Source: Plectonema cf. radiosum LEGE 06105 (GTDB lineage Bacteria > Cyanobacteriota > Cyanobacteriia > Cyanobacteriales > Nostocaceae). Taken from it: 64,000 bases of DNA. The stretch lies in the NCBI RefSeq assembly GCF_015207665.1, contig NZ_JADEWL010000009.1, forward strand, positions 1 to 64,000, written 5' to 3'. Positions 45,926-54,722 of this stretch are shown in pieces. The notes beneath the pieces were generated by a model. That model saw only the letters and a program-made list of their open reading frames with translations, did not search any database and had not been told where the DNA came from. Positions within the stretch are counted from its first letter, which is position 1. The number at the start of each line of letters is the position of its first letter. The position numbers were made by a program, and so were the translations under genes.

Positions 45926-46796
45926 GTCCCGAGACGAATTAAAAACGGACACCTAAAGTTAGCTATTGATTTAAACTTAATTCCTTATTATGGCAAGCCT
46001 AGTAATAAGGAATTGGCCTATATATATCGGAGTCAAGCTAAGTCTGGTACTTGTTCTTTCTACGCCTATGCAACTTTATATGTTGTAATGAAAGGAAAAC
46101 GCGTAACCCTTGCGATTAGAGGTGTTAGATGGCTGGATACAAGTGTTGCTATTATTACTTATCTATTAGCAGAACAGAAAGGCACTTCATCTGAGGGTGA
46201 AACAACTTTATCTTGACAGAGGATTTTTTAATGTTCCCGTCATTCGTTGGTTACAAGCTCTAGATATCCCTCTGCTCATGCCAGCAATCAAAACAGGAAA
46301 ACAAGGAGGAATTAAACAGTTCTTAAAAGGTAAAAAAAGCTATAAAACTAAATATACTATGACCAGAAGTGGAAATCGAAATGATTCAGTTACTTTTGAA
46401 CTATGGATTGTTTGTAAATATAAAAAGGGCAAACGACATCAAAAGGGAATAGAATACTTTGCTTATGTAGTTCATAAGATAAAAGCCAATTTATCTTATA
46501 TACATCAAGATTATAGGAAAAGATTTGGAATAGAAAGTAGTTATAGACTCAAAAATATCTGTCGAATTAGAACAACAAATAAAAAACCTGTTTTAAGATT
46601 ATTATTCGTTGGTGTCTCTTTTATTCTAGTCAATATATGGGTTAACCTTCTATGGCTAAAAATCAGCCGAAAGAGAAGAGGTGGAAGATTAATTTATCGT
46701 GAATTATTTAGTCTCAAACAGATGTTAGCTTTCCTGCGTCAAGCTGTTGAAAAAATATATCAAGTTGTTGAAGGTATTTATCTTCCATCGGGCTAA
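45926..46796 (+). pseudogene. IS4-clan (ISH3-like) transposase, 5'-truncated and frameshifted
   Basis: The first frame carries RRIKNGHLKLAIDLNLIPYY then GKPSNKELAYIYRSQAKSGT with the first catalytic Asp region. Near 46200 the frame shifts to KQLYLDRGFFNVPVIRWLQA (second Asp in LDRGF) and continues to RKRFGIESSYRLKNICRIRT, with the catalytic Glu in the YRKRFGIESSYR signature. The N-terminal DNA-binding part is absent. The DDE order and the YRKRF..ES box point to the IS4/ISH3 group. Inactive. Confidence 0.72.
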
Positions 46797-46876
46797 TTGA
46801 CAGAAACTCAGTTGCTAGTTGTTTATAAGCAATTCTTATCGATACTCCACCTACTTGCTTAAACAGCAACTGATAA

Positions 46877-47752
46877 AAAGTATCACTGACTACAAAATTT
46901 ATACGCGATCGCCCTTTGGGAAAAAGTTTGTGATCTACTGAAATTAAAAGTCTGGACTTCCCGACCATTATCGCAGTTAATCAGCGTTAAAGATTCAGAA
47001 AAGACGGCTGCATCAATTATTGGTACTGCACAAAGGATGTTTCAGCGCTTTCTTAAGCGCGATTTTATCGGTGCATTTTGCGGTCAAAGGTGGCAGCAAG
47101 TAGTTAATAATGCATCAACTGTCGTAAGCAGTGTTACTTCTGCTGTCAAAATAGGAGTACAAGAATTTAAAAATAATTCAAAACAGCATCAATTCGCAGC
47201 ATTAATAAAAAATTTATTTCAACTACAAACCCAACCAGGAGAAAATCACTATCAAGCAGGTGATTACCAAATCTCTCGCAGCGGTTTATTGTATGAAGTA
47301 AAAGATTCAGCGACAGATAAATTTTTAATACAGTTCCGCGAAACCCCTTTAGGAGTAAAAGTAGAAAAGGGTGATTTAGCTTCTTTAAATATTCAAGATA
47401 TTAACTCCTTACAGAATTCTTTACGAAAAAAAGAACCAGTTCCTGCATCTTTTGCTCCAGTCGGAAAGCAAGAAGCCGAATATTTTGCTCGTGTAGAGAG
47501 AGTTACGAATGCGCTTACACAATATGCTGTTGCACAACAAACCGATGTGGAAATTGATGGGCGATTTTCTTATAAATGGAAAGCTAGCCCTAATGGTAAC
47601 GTACAAATCGAAGCGAAAGATGGACGTGGTAGTTTACTTGAAAAAACTGGAGGACAGTTAACAAGTAATATGAACGAGCGCGATTTAATTTATTTTGAGC
47701 AAATTTTACCTAAATTACAACCACGAAATCAAGGCAGAAGGCAGGAGGCAGA
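46877..47752 (+). pseudogene. C-terminal part of an unrecognised plasmid-type protein
   Basis: The frame is open from about 46877 without a start: NLYAIALWEKVCDLLKLKVW, KDSEKTAASIIGTAQRMFQR (internal ATG at 47037), then QQVVNNASTVVSSVTSAVKI, AEYFARVERVTNALTQYAVA and NMNERDLIYFEQILPKLQP. It resembles a long C-terminal region of cyanobacterial plasmid proteins, but no family was named. The end runs into GGCAGAAGGCAGGAGGCAG tandem repeats at about 47733 and the group II intron remnant. Its 5' end is missing where the IS fragment ends. Confidence 0.5.
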
Positions 47753-47804
47753 TGGCAGAAGTGAATCGGTGAAGTATGTAATGACAATACACCAATTCAT
47801 TGAG

Positions 47805-47873
47805 GAGCCGGATGACGCTAAAGTGTCAAGTCCGGTTCTGAAGCCGAGTGCAAATAGTGATGTTTGTACTTAG
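47805..47873 (+). mobile_element. Group II intron 3' remnant (domains V and VI)
   Basis: Domain V at 47805-47840: GAGCCGGA pairs with TCCGGTTC (one G-U), and GACGC with GTGTC around a TAAA loop. The AGC catalytic triad lies near the 5' side. Domain VI follows: AGTGCAAA pairs with TTTGTACT around TAGTGATG. The downstream exon is the AAA ATPase fragment at 47874. No RT gene or 5' part is nearby, so this is a dead 3' end. Strand +. Confidence 0.75.
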
Positions 47874-48474
47874 GGTAACAAACTTTTTGCTGCATCTAGT
47901 GAATCGGGAGAGGATACAAGCTCTCGTCAAATCTTGGGAACATTATTGACTTGGTTGCAGGATAAAACAAGTGCAGTATTCGTCGTTGCAACCCTTAACC
48001 GACTCGATGCATTACCACCGGAATTAACCAGGGTGGGAAGATTTGATGAGATATTTTATGTAGGGTTTCCCCAAGCTATTGAACGTCAAGAAATTTTGAT
48101 GATGCATCTTGCGTCCTTTGATAAGCGTTATAAAAACGACGATGTACTTACAGAGAAAGAATGGCGCATTGTTCTTAACAAAACTGTCAACTGTAGTGGT
48201 GCGGAATTAGCGCAAATGGTTCAGAAGGCTGCTCGTGCTAAATTTCATCAAGGTTGTGAGATGAAAATTGGGTTGTACGAACTGTTGGAGCAACGAGAAA
48301 TGATGGTGCCTTTGTATGTTCGGGATACTGATAGGGTGTTAGCGATAGGCGAAGCCGACACCCTCCGGGTGTATCGCCAACCGCGCAAAATATATTACTC
48401 AACCTGCATCAAGTCCGGATACATCGGTTTTCGCTCCCGCAATTGCTAACTTTTGGGGAGAAGTTTCTTCTTAG
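47874..48474 (+). pseudogene. AAA ATPase C-terminal fragment, frameshifted by a mini-element
   Basis: The frame reads KLFAASSESGEDTSSRQILG, TLLTWLQDKTSAVFVVATLN then RLDALPPELTRVGRFDEIFY, the sensor-1 and arginine-finger region of a Ycf46/FtsH-like AAA ATPase. The Walker motifs were upstream and are absent, replaced by a group II intron 3' end. A 36-nt GCGAT..ATCGC element (48342-48377) shifts the frame. Without it the last residues read LAIANRAKYITQPASSPDTS and end EVSS at 48474; with it translation ends at 48449. Likely plasmid-borne in origin. Confidence 0.75.
48342..48377. repeat. GCGAT..ATCGC mini-element inside the AAA gene
   Basis: GCGAT, hairpin AGGC-GAA-GCC, hairpin ACACCC-TCC-GGGTGT, ATCGC. 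Removing 28 nt restores GCGATCGC and the original frame downstream, so it behaves as an insertion into a HIP1 site with AT repeated on both sides. Confidence 0.85.
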
Positions 48475-48533
48475 ATAGAAATAAATCTTTATGTTTATTT
48501 TGTTGTAGTTATACCTAACGACAGTTCCGTTTA

Positions 48534-48807
48534 TCACCGTTCTGTCCTGACTAACGTACCACCTACAGCAAAAACAGCATTATATCCAATTCTCTCAGCC
48601 CAAATTACAGCATCAGATTGTTTTTCCCGTAATCGCCGACTAGTAATGAGTATATCATCGCCTCGGATCATATTCACCCGTTTCAATATTAATCGAGACA
48701 ATTTTGCCAATATTTTCTGGTGTCTCGACTTTTAGACGAATGCTCGAATCGTAGAGTTCTTTCCCACGTTGGGTAATTTCTTCATCACCAAATTTAAAAA
48801 GGGACAT
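48534..48807 (-). pseudogene. Small conserved cyanobacterial protein, frameshifted
   Basis: The minus frame from ATG 48807 reads MSLFKFGDEEITQRGKELYD then KVETPENIGKIVSINIETGE and YDPRR before a stop. In another frame the protein continues GDDILITSRRLREKQSDAVI then WAERIGYNAVFAVGGTLVR to 48534. The combined sequence matches a short hypothetical family common beside toxin-antitoxin genes and in cyanobacteria (ENIGKIVSIDIETGDY type). One frameshift near 48665 disrupts it. Confidence 0.7.
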
Positions 48808-49037
48808 ACAGTCAATAACCTATGCTTAAAAATTCTTAGACTTATCTAAATTGATTGTAAAGCAGAAGCTAGAATCAGTTAAGTCCTTAATAATATTCAA
48901 GTTTGGTTGCATCATTATATCAAAACTTATACCGAAGTCTTCTTGATGACCAAGATAACTATAAAATGCGGAAAAACACCATCAAAAAGATTCATTGCTA
49001 GAATACGACCATACATCGTACTATACTCATAATTATT

Positions 49038-49277
49038 ATGATTTCTCAAATGATGGTTCAGCCCTCATCCTGGGTAGAATCTGGAATCCAACTCAGCGCA
49101 GTTAGAAATTTATATTTGTTTAAATTTACTCCAGAACTACAATCTCGTTTAGATCAACTGACCGAGAAGAAAAAAGCAGATATGCTTAGTTCAATTGAAG
49201 AAGCTGAATTAACAGGAATATTAGAACTAGACCGAATTTTTACTTTAATTAACGCTAAAATAATTGCCCAATCATGA
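49038..49277 (+). CDS. 79-residue protein upstream of an HNH nuclease
   Basis: Not recognised. The middle is helical and charged (YLFKFTPELQSRLDQLTEKK then KADMLSSIEEAELTGILELD), with a hydrophobic end (IFTLINAKIIAQ). The last four bases (ATGA) overlap the start of the HNH endonuclease gene, so the two are translationally coupled, as in small regulator-nuclease or antitoxin-like pairs. Confidence 0.6.
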   Translation: MISQMMVQPSSWVESGIQLSAVRNLYLFKFTPELQSRLDQLTEKKKADMLSSIEEAELTGILELDRIFTLINAKIIAQS

Positions 49278-49732
49278 CGGTTAATAATGCAACAAGAAAG
49301 TTAGTTAGAGAGCGAGCAAAATATCTTTGTGAATACTGTCATTCTTCGGAAGAAGGAAGTGCGGCTCTATTTGCTATTGACCATATAATTCCGCAATCCT
49401 TTTCTAATTCATCGAATGAACCCGATAATTTAGCACTTGCTTGTCAACGTTGTAATGGCTATCGCTACAATTTTACAACAGGAATTGACCCCGAAACCCA
49501 GAAAAACATTTCACTTTTTAATCCTCGCGAACAGAAGTGGTCTGACCATTTCATTTGGTCGGTAGATGGTTTGACAATTATTGCCATGACGGAAGTAGGA
49601 CGAGCTACTTGTAATCGTTTAGATTTGAACGATGAACGCCATAATGAAGGTTCTATTGTTAAAGCCCGTAAACTTTGGATAAAAGGCGGTTGGCATCCGC
49701 CACAAGAAGATCCACGATTAGCAAGTCATTAA
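49274..49732 (+). CDS. HNH endonuclease
   Basis: 152 residues. The HNH/betabetaalpha-metal site is CEYCHSSEEGSAALFAIDHI then IPQSFSNSSNEPDNLALACQ and RCNGYR: CxxC and CxxC zinc ligands around the catalytic DH, Asn and the final N. Such free-standing HNH proteins nick or cut DNA; the biological target is unknown. It overlaps by ATGA a 79-residue protein that may be an accessory or immunity factor (inference). The gene appears intact inside the decayed plasmid-like segment. Confidence 0.85.
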   Translation: MTVNNATRKLVRERAKYLCEYCHSSEEGSAALFAIDHIIPQSFSNSSNEPDNLALACQRCNGYRYNFTTGIDPETQKNISLFNPREQKWSDHFIWSVDGLTIIAMTEVGRATCNRLDLNDERHNEGSIVKARKLWIKGGWHPPQEDPRLASH

Positions 49733-49803
49733 AATAGAGCATGATTCAAAACTGAAAGCGACATAACACCATTTTTAAAGAAATTAAAATCATTCTTGTG
49801 GTT

Positions 49804-50103
49804 ATGACACAACAAATTATTTTAGACGAATTACAAATCCATAGTTTAAAAATTGGCGACATAATATTCTACCTTCACCTAAATGGTTGGCAAATAATAA
49901 TACATCCCAATCCGCGCTTACTCGTATTTCAAAGTGCCAATGACGATGAAGAAAATCCTATAAAACTTGTATTGCCAAGCCAGAACACCTTTGAAGATAG
50001 TAATCGTTTGCTAATAAAAGCCATAAACTTGTTAGCGGTTATCGAAGAAAAATCCCCACAAGAAATAATCGATTTAGTTTCCCAATTAGATACTAGTTTT
50101 TAA
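49804..50103 (+). CDS. Hypothetical small protein
   Basis: 99 residues from ATG 49804 (or 101 from GTG 49798): TQQIILDELQIHSLKIGDII then FYLHLNGWQIIIHPNPRLLV and EKSPQEIIDLVSQLDTSF. An alpha/beta protein with acidic C-terminal helix. No family recognised. It may be part of the plasmid backbone. Confidence 0.5.
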   Translation: MTQQIILDELQIHSLKIGDIIFYLHLNGWQIIIHPNPRLLVFQSANDDEENPIKLVLPSQNTFEDSNRLLIKAINLLAVIEEKSPQEIIDLVSQLDTSF

Positions 50104-50280
50104 AAGGTTGTACTTAGTTCTCCCGGTTCGCTCATTTTTTTTTCGAGTTCTATTACTGGTACATAGATATCAGTATTCTTTCTTTGATTGCAGTCAGAAA
50201 TGCTGAGTTTTTTTTATAACTCGTTACACTGAACTTTGAAAAAATAGATAAGTTTTAAGTAAAATACAGCAATTATGATG

Positions 50281-51510
50281 TTAATAGAATTGTTGTTGCT
50301 GGTTATATTTGGAAACATCAATTGCGTTTGCGTTGGGTAAAATTTTTCTTATCGACATGATTCTTTTTTCTGGCATTGCAACAACTACATTTGTTAAAGT
50401 TTTGAGAAATTCTGACGGTAATGGTGCATTTTCATTATCGAGAGTGAGATAAAGCGTTCTATGGTTATGAGGTGCATTCCTTACCATAATCTTAAGCGCA
50501 TCTATTGGAGAAGAATTTAGAACCGCTGTTTCTACCAATCCACGATTTGAACCACCGACGCTTAAATGAAACCAACCGCTTGAGCGTCTACTACCCGAAT
50601 ATAAGCTGAAATTATTTTCGCTAGTATTTAAAGAATATAAATAAGCTCCCGTTGTTCTCCCATCAAGATTCCGAGCTATAAATACTGCATTGCCATCCGT
50701 CGAAGCATATAATAAACCTCGTTCTTGTAGAGTTTTCAAAAGCTTCTGTGGAATAGAATGCTTTTGGTTTAGGTAATCTTCGACAACTAAAAGATGCTTG
50801 GGTGAAGGTATGGGTGGTGTAAAGATAGAGGAAGGTGTTTGACGCACAATATTTAAAGCGTGGTTGGAGACTGCGTGTGTCATAACAGTTTCACCAAATC
50901 TGTCCCGCAACCAAACTACTGCATCATCAAAATTGCACTTGTTAACCCTCATCACTAAAGATAGTGGATTATGTTCATGCTTAGAATGATTTAGCCCTAG
51001 CTCGTAAGCAACTTCAGATAGTGATAAATTCTGTCGTTCGTGATTTGCTTTAAGTGAATATAGTTCCGTTTCTAAAGAGTATCGTAATTGTTCACTCACA
51101 GATGCAGTTTGCTTTAACTCTATTAGTTTTCGGTTCTGGCGATCGCGCTCTCTCAATTGTTGATTAATTACCTCTAACTGCGGACTTAATAACTTAATAA
51201 CCCTTTGTCTATAAGCTTCACTAGTTTCTTGTGCTTGTGGTTGGGGAATACAGCGCTCTAAATCGAGTAATTGAGAATCTTGATTTACTGCTGCATAATA
51301 TTTTTTGACTTTGGTATGAGTCGCAACACTACCTTTAACACCACGTACTATTCCTAAATGTCCGAGTGCATTCGCAAAACTATCTTGTAACTGATACATT
51401 TTCACTCTTGTACCAAATAATGCTTTGCAGTTAAGCTTTCCCCGCTCATCTAAGGGTACGAGGTAAGCGTGAATATGCGGTGTTATTTCATCGAGATGTA
51501 ATGACGCTTT
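50281..51510 (-). pseudogene. MobV-like relaxase with primase-like C-terminus, 5'-truncated
   Basis: The minus frame reads, from 51510, ASLHLDEITPHIHAYLVPLD (HxDExxPHxH, the metal-binding motif III of MobV/Pre relaxases), then SFANALGHLGIVRGVKGSVA (the conserved GxxRGxKGS segment). A coiled coil (IKLLSPQLEVINQQLRERDR) follows. The C-terminal 200 residues carry a DUF3991/Toprim-like region (FDDAVVWLRDRFGE, LVETAVLNSSPIDALKIM, TLYLTLDNE). This combines strand transfer and a primase-like domain for plasmid mobilisation. Motif I with the catalytic residue is missing where a mini-element-like palindrome lies (51517-51546), so it is inactive. Confidence 0.78.
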
Positions 51511-51516
51511 TACTAT

Positions 51517-51546
51517 GCGTTAAGCGAAGCTCACCGAAGGTATCGC
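51517..51546. repeat. Degenerate mini-element at the relaxase breakpoint
   Basis: GCGTT, hairpin AAGC-GAA-GCT, hairpin CACC-GAA-GGT, ATCGC: the same two-hairpin plan with one mutated end. It lies 6 nt from where similarity to the relaxase ends. Confidence 0.6.
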
Positions 51547-51730
51547 CCCAAGAATTATCTAACCAAAGGAGAATGAGGAGGCAGTGGAAAGTAGGCACAG
51601 AACCATCTCTTCGAGATGAGCGGCAGTCGTACCCCATAAATGAATTTAGGGGTTTCAAACAATGACGCACTTTTTCTCGTACTACGTATCTCCAAAAAAA
51701 TATTGTTCTGTTTGCATAAATAAATTTAGG

Positions 51731-51757
51731 GGCTGCCTCACCTTTGGCGAGGCAGCC
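51731..51757. terminator. 9-bp hairpin
   Basis: GGCTGCCTC and GAGGCAGCC are perfect arms around a 9-nt loop, without a clear U-tract. It could be a terminator or a dispersed palindrome between the relaxase fragment and the ParM-like gene. Confidence 0.5.
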
Positions 51758-52251
51758 TGAAACCGCTCCCCCTTCCCTACTGCCGACTGCCTTTTTCGGT
51801 AAATTAGATAATTGATCTATTAGCTTTATGAATCAGATGTACCTTGGCGGAAAACCATTATTCGGAAATCAAGAACTATGACCAATTTAATTTATAACGC
51901 GATCGGGCTGAATCATTTTCCAGTCATTGTTCAAAATAAAGGTGTAGTGTGTTTCACCTTTCTAACTGAGAAAAAGCTGGAATATTTTATGCAGTATTTT
52001 TAACGCTGCATTTAATATTTTCTAAAATCACTGCTGAATTTAGTCATTTAATACTGTGTTTTATTCCTCAATTTCTTTATCTGTAACAGTTAGACAGTTT
52101 TCATTAATCAAAATAATCAGAAGGAATTACAAGGAATTTTGAATCAAAAATAGCCTCCAATGTCCATAAGTTTGAGTAATAATCAACCTTTATTTTCCAA
52201 GATTTTCCTTTGAATTCCTTGCAAAAAAATGTATTAAATTAATAAAAACCC
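51758..52251. promoter_or_regulatory. Region upstream of the ParM-like gene with CAAGGAATT half-sites
   Basis: About 490 bp without a gene. CAAGGAATT at about 52130 and its complement AATTCCTTG at about 52212, with further AAGGAATT and TTCCTTTG copies, form inverted half-sites just before the actin-like gene. Segregation loci of ParM type carry such repeats as centromere and operator. The assignment is inference; the partner DNA-binding gene was not found nearby. Confidence 0.35.
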
Positions 52252-53236
52252 ATGAGTAAAAACACTCAGCAGAAAAATAATTCATCTCCCTTGTTAATTC
52301 TGGCTTTGGATTTTGGAGGAAGTGCAACCAAAGGTGTTTATTGCACATTGAAGCAAAATCAAACAGCATCTTTGGTAATGGAACCGGAAGTGGTAAGAAT
52401 TTCTTTGGATTCTGTAGCTTCGGAAATTTTAGGTGCAACCGAACCAGAGAATGCTGCATGGGTAAATTACATGGGTGAAACCTTTGCTGTAGGATATTTA
52501 GCGAAAAGTAACTATTATGCAAATCAGGGATTAAAAGAGTTAAAGTACGAACGTGCGGTTGCCAAGACATTAGCTTTCGTCTGGGCAATATCGCAGAAAC
52601 TTCAGTTAGGTACAAAATTTAGACTTGCGCTTATTTGTTTGCTACCACCAGGAGAATTTGAGAATAGAGAGAGTTTTCGTAAACATCTTGAAGCAGCATT
52701 TGCTGGCTTTATGACACCTACCGCAAAAATACAGGTTAAGCTGACTCAATTCAAATGTTTACCTGAAGGTGCAAGATATAAGCCTACCAAAAAAAACTGG
52801 GAGAGGCTATTAAAACCAAAACGATTGCATTGGTGATGGTGGGTTATAGAAATGCTTCTGTGTTAATCAGTGATAAGGGGATAGTTGCAGCAGATGGAAA
52901 GACTTCAGATTTAGGGATGATTAGATTACTTGAAAAAGTAGTTGCTAGAACTTCTGGACAGAATGCTTCGCAACTGGTTCCTGCTGTGGTGGCTGCCGGT
53001 AGCGATATTTCTACTACCCCTCTAACAAAGTTATTGAAAAGCACTCTTTATACTAATAAACGCCATGAATTGATGCAACTACAGAAAGCTATAAAGCTTG
53101 CTAGGAATGAATATGCAGCAGTACTTACAAGTTGGTTAGACCAAGTAGTTCCCCGTTCGGTAGTTTCAGAAATTTTGTTTTGCGGTGGAACTGCTGATTA
53201 TCTGAGGAGAGAGTTAAATTCACATTATTCAATGAA
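52252..53236 (+). pseudogene. ParM/StbA-like plasmid segregation actin, frameshifted at an A8 run and 3'-truncated
   Basis: The N-terminus LILALDFGGSATKGVYC is the phosphate-1 motif of the actin/ParM ATPase fold, followed by MGETFAVGYLAKSNYYANQG. At an A8 run (52789-52796) the frame shifts; the second frame continues KTKTIALVMVGYRNASVLIS then DKGIVAADGKTSDLGMIRL and SEILFCGGTADYLRREL (the adenine-binding GG motif). Just after, an ISKra4-like fragment begins, so the last subdomain is missing. ParM filaments push plasmid copies apart; the presence of this gene supports a plasmid origin for the region. Confidence 0.75.
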
Positions 53237-53716
53237 GCTTTAATTGATTACGTAAATCAACAGAATTTGGCAGACCCATTAACTTGCTTGGGTGATGGAC
53301 ATCCAGGGATTTGGAAAATAATTCGACAATTTAATTGTCCTGGGGAGAGACGCGAGATTTTAGATTGGTTTCATCTCGTTGAAAATCTACATAAAGTAGG
53401 TGGTTCTCTCAAACGAATCAAAGCTGCTGAAACTTTTCTTTGGCAAGGAAAAGTTGATGAAACACTCGCTCTATTCTCTCCACTTAAAGCTAAAACGGCT
53501 CAAAACTTTTGCCAGTATTTGTCAACCCACCGACATCGAATTGTCAACTATGACTATTATCAAACCGAAAATATTTGTTCTATTGGTTCTGGTGCTATCG
53601 AGTCTACTATTAAACAGATAGATCGGCGATTAAAAATTTCTGGCGCACAATGGAATGAATCTAATGTCTCTCAAGTCCTCATGCATCGCTGTGCTTATCT
53701 TAATGACAAGCTTTAG
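53236..53716 (+). pseudogene. ISKra4-family transposase, C-terminal fragment A
   Basis: About 160 codons, open without a start: TCLGDGHPGIWKIIRQFNCP, GERREILDWFHLVENLHKVG and TENICSIGSGAIESTIKQID then RRLKISGAQW. The DGH..GIW segment with catalytic Asp, the WFHLVENL box and the GSGAIES segment with the catalytic Glu match ISKra4-like DDE transposases. The N-terminal two-thirds are missing. It adjoins the truncated ParM-like gene directly. Confidence 0.75.
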
Positions 53717-53757
53717 GTGCTGTTAGTTCTTTTGTTCTAACAAAGTTGAGATGCTCC

Positions 53758-54046
53758 CCGTTTCAATTACCATAAAATTTCATCTCTTAGATTACCTATT
53801 GGTAGCGGTGAGGCAGTGCGTTGCGGGGGTTCCCCCCGTTGTAGCAACTGCCGAACCCGAAGGGTGCCGTGGAAAGTTTAATTCGACAAGCTGTTAATTT
53901 ACGCCCTGATTGGAAACAGCAAATTTTGGTTAAAAAACAATGCTGAAATAATTTTACACGCTCGTTGCCAATGGATTGCCGCTTGTTGGAATAGTTTCTG
54001 CGATTCTATTTTAACTGCACTCATTAAACCTGTGCAGGTTGCATAA
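53758..54046 (+). pseudogene. ISKra4-like transposase fragment B, with palindrome insertion and frameshift
   Basis: RFNYHKISSLRLPIGSG, then a 54-bp insertion, then AVESLIRQAVNLR, then a +1 shift into GNSKFWLKNNAEIILHARCQ and WIAACWNSFCDSILTALIKP with TAA at 54046. It closely matches the fragment on the minus strand at 45464-45690, so the two are inverted copies near the two ends of the mobile segment. Confidence 0.72.
53810..53863. repeat. 54-bp palindromic element inserted in an ISKra4-like fragment
   Basis: The core hairpin 53813-53851 pairs GCAGT with ACTGC, and TTGC with GCAA, around GGGGGTTCCCCCC. The insert interrupts GSG-AVES of the transposase and is flanked by GGT on both sides, a possible 3-bp target duplication. 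Confidence 0.75.
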
Positions 54047-54139
54047 ATTATACCAAACTTTCTTTTTTAATCAAAAAATTATAACAATAAGCACCCTTAT
54101 CTAAGGGTATTTTGTGCTGACTTTATTCATATCAATAGG

Positions 54140-54168
54140 GATGGTGTGCCGCTGCGCGGCACACCATC
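54140..54168. repeat. 13-bp-arm hairpin beside the second ISKra4-like end
   Basis: GATGGTGTGCCGC and GCGGCACACCATC flank TGC. It shares the GTGCCGC/GCGGCAC core with the hairpin at 45336-45378 and lies at similar distance outside the same IS-end sequence (TTTTGTGCTGACTTTAT). Confidence 0.85.
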
Positions 54169-54183
54169 GATACTTTTTATCAA

Positions 54184-54722
54184 GTAAATGCTTCAATATC
54201 TGAGAATATAAATGCTATTAAAACTGCATATAACAGTGCCGGACGTTTTATATTAGCAACAAATATTTTAGAGGAAGAATCTCTTAGTAATGATGAAATG
54301 CTTTCCGAATATAAAGCGCAGCAAAGTTGTGAAATCTTGCCACCGGGGAGTATCCCCGTGGCAAAGTTTCACGTGAGAGAGGATTTGGATTTATTAAAGA
54401 CCCTTTATTTTTTGCTGATAGTATTTTTCTGAAATCTCCGGAGAGAATTCAAGCTATGGCTATGATAATGGGTTTGTGTCTATTAGTATATACGTTGGCT
54501 CAAAGAGAAATAAGAAAAGCTTTATCAACATCTAAATCTACGATTAAAAATCAGCTTGGTAAAGCTATAAATAATCCGACTATGCGGTTGATATTTCAAC
54601 GTTTTCAATCTATACATCTAGTTAAATTTAATGATGAAATATCAATCTCAAATTGGACTCCAGAAAGAGAATATATTTTGGAATTTTTACCAGAGAGATG
54701 TCGTTACTATTATAAATGCTGA
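54184..54722 (+). pseudogene. IS1634-like transposase C-terminal remnant with palindrome insertion
   Basis: Reads NAIKTAYNSAGRFILATNIL then EEESLSNDEMLSEYKAQQS, an interruption, then RGFGFIKDPLFFADSIFLKS and PERIQAMAMIMGLCLLVYTL with AQREIRKALSTSKSTIKNQL. These are the hallmark end segments of IS1634-family transposases (EYK.QQ..ERGF.F.KDP). The break is a 44-nt palindrome at 54329-54372. The upstream two-thirds are gone. Confidence 0.8.
54329..54372. repeat. 44-nt palindrome inserted in an IS1634-like remnant
   Basis: GTGAAA, TTGCCAC, GGGG on the left pair with CCCC, TGGCAA, TTTCAC on the right around AGTAT, with single or double unpaired bases between the helices. It sits between QQS and RGFGF of the transposase, where homologues have VE. 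Confidence 0.85.

Noticed and set aside
46714-46968. Minus-strand ORF of 84 codons (starts MVGKSRLLISVDHK)
   Set aside because: Antisense to a plus-strand frame with better protein character (from 46877) and to the 3' end of the IS4-clan remnant; it is most likely a shadow.
52190-52615. Minus-strand ORF of 141 codons opposite the ParM-like gene
   Set aside because: Composition is that of an antisense shadow, and the plus strand encodes the recognised actin-like motif.
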